Program-made: the position numbers and the translations under genes
Notes under the pieces: generated by a model
The model's input: the letters and a program-made list of their open reading frames with translations, nothing else
Told to the model about the DNA's origin: nothing
Database searches by the model: none
Shown: positions 63,124 to 64,000 of the stretch, one piece after another
How the letters are laid out: each line of letters starts with the position of its first letter
How positions within the stretch are numbered: position 1 is the stretch's first letter
Origin: Hyphomicrobiales bacterium
GTDB taxonomy: Bacteria; Pseudomonadota; Alphaproteobacteria; Rhizobiales; Rhizobiaceae
Direction of reading: 5' to 3'
Assembly: GCA_900470285.1 (NCBI GenBank)
Contig: UCAG01000005.1
Coordinates: 502,921-566,920, forward strand
DNA: 64,000 nucleotides

Positions 63124-64000
63124 TCAGCCTTCGTAATGATCCCGAACGAGACGATCCAGAACGCGGACACCAAAACCCGAACCCCAGGATTCATTATACT
63201 CGCTGGCAGGTGAATCCATCGCAGTGCCGGCAATATCCAGATGCGCCCAAGGTGTATCCCCTACGAAACGCTTCAGGAACTGAGCCGCTGTGATCGAACC
63301 TGCAGGACGACCGGCCGAGTTACGCATATCTGCAAACTTGGAATCAATGATCTTGTCATATTCCTTGGTGAGCGGCATACGCCACAGTTTCTCACCGCTG
63401 CTCTGACCGGCATCAAACAGCTGTTCTGCCAGTTCATCATCATTGGAGAACAGGCCTGCATGTTGTGTGCCCAGTGCAATCACAATCGCACCAGTCAGAG
63501 TAGCCAGATTGATCATGAAGCGCGGCTTATGGGTTTTCGCGGTGTAATACAGTGCATCAGCCAGAACCAGACGGCCTTCCGCATCGGTATTAATGACTTC
63601 AATCGTCTGACCGGACATGGTGGTGACGATATCACCGGGACGCTGTGCATTACCGTCCGGCATGTTTTCCACGAGACCGATAACGCCGATAACATTCACT
63701 TTAGCCTTACGTCCGGCAAGAGCGCGCATCAGACCGGTTACCGCTGCGGCACCGCCCATATCACCCTTCATATCTTCCATGCCGAGTGCAGGCTTAATAG
63801 AGATACCACCGGTATCAAACACAACACCCTTACCGACAAAAGCAACCGGCTTGTCTTTGGTTTTGCCACCATTCCATTCCATCACCACAAGACGCGGCGG
63901 ACGAACAGAACCCTGAGCAACGCCCAGCAGCGAGCCCATACCAAGCTTCTTCATTTCTTTTTCGGTAAGGATAGTGATTTTAACACCGAGTTTCTCAAGC
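63124..64000 (-). CDS. pepA: Leucyl aminopeptidase (partial at the right edge)
   Basis: PepA is a hexameric M17 aminopeptidase using two metal ions, and in some bacteria also a DNA-binding protein. Only about 292 C-terminal residues are in the window; the gene is open to 64000 ([18 protein letters not shown] upstream of the first internal ATG), so the start is outside. The active-site signature [12 protein letters not shown] is clear, together with [26 protein letters not shown]17 metal residues (Lys, Asp) and the ending [16 protein letters not shown] terminator follows. Confidence 0.96.
   Translation of the reverse strand, partial: LEKLGVKITILTEKEMKKLGMGSLLGVAQGSVRPPRLVVMEWNGGKTKDKPVAFVGKGVVFDTGGISIKPALGMEDMKGDMGGAAAVTGLMRALAGRKAKVNVIGVIGLVENMPDGNAQRPGDIVTTMSGQTIEVINTDAEGRLVLADALYYTAKTHKPRFMINLATLTGAIVIALGTQHAGLFSNDDELAEQLFDAGQSSGEKLWRMPLTKEYDKIIDSKFADMRNSAGRPAGSITAAQFLKRFVGDTPWAHLDIAGTAMDSPASEYNESWGSGFGVRVLDRLVRDHYEG

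Overview
The window looks like chromosomal DNA of an alphaproteobacterium of the order Hyphomicrobiales, most likely a Brucellaceae relative (Brucella/Ochrobactrum/Pseudochrobactrum type). The signs are gene neighbourhoods I know from that group (RDD protein-bpt, ppk-ppx, purM-purN next to a PerM-type protein and an Hda-type protein, the aapJQMP transporter, uvrC-pgsA-moaD-moaE), two Omp25/31-type surface proteins, DUF992 and NDUFS4/NDUFS6-like proteins, and short dispersed palindromic repeats that resemble the Bru-RS elements of Brucella. Base composition looks moderate by eye; I did not compute it, and genus is inference.

Layout. 0-15 kb is housekeeping: RDD membrane protein, bpt, an APH-fold kinase, a GNAT, parC, a secreted protein, aspS, rnd, a decayed RibD/DHFR-like pseudogene, then ppk-ppx overlapping by 4 nt. 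15-37 kb is a mixed accessory stretch: an NDUFS6-like zinc protein, an FAD monooxygenase, alternating VOC and GNAT genes, the aapJQMP amino-acid ABC transporter, a PAP2 phosphatase, metC, tRNA-Pro, an NDUFS4-like protein, tRNA-Arg, a diguanylate cyclase, small secreted or membrane proteins, a cysteine hydrolase, an outer-membrane protein, a choloylglycine-hydrolase-family enzyme, a duplicated Cys-rich secreted protein, YnfA, an ICMT-like methyltransferase and a COG4315 protein. 37-42 kb returns to a conserved block: Hda-like protein, AI-2E/PerM protein, purM-purN. 42-51 kb holds DUF992, a molybdopterin oxidoreductase next to a DMT transporter, rlmJ, RNase T2, a GST and two Omp25-like paralogues. 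51-64 kb holds a pteridine-reductase-like SDR with uvrC, pgsA-moaD-moaE, a YbaY+META protein, ndk, DinB, an ABC-F ATPase, holC and the C-terminal part of pepA, which runs off the right edge.

Several units look translationally coupled, with ATGA or TGATG overlaps: ppk/ppx, purM/purN, SDR/uvrC, pgsA/moaD, holC/downstream membrane protein. Intrinsic terminators are abundant and easy to see.

I found no CRISPR array, phage, transposase or secretion cluster. The most unusual items are a mosaic family of dispersed repeats, a secreted protein with two copies of a four-Cys domain joined by an Arg-Asp hexamer-repeat linker, a terminator-like hairpin inside the signal-peptide codons of the RNase T2 gene, an SDR with a PTR1/FolM-like Asp-Tyr-Lys triad, and the decayed RibD/DHFR-like gene after rnd. 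I see no clear new defence or biosynthetic system.
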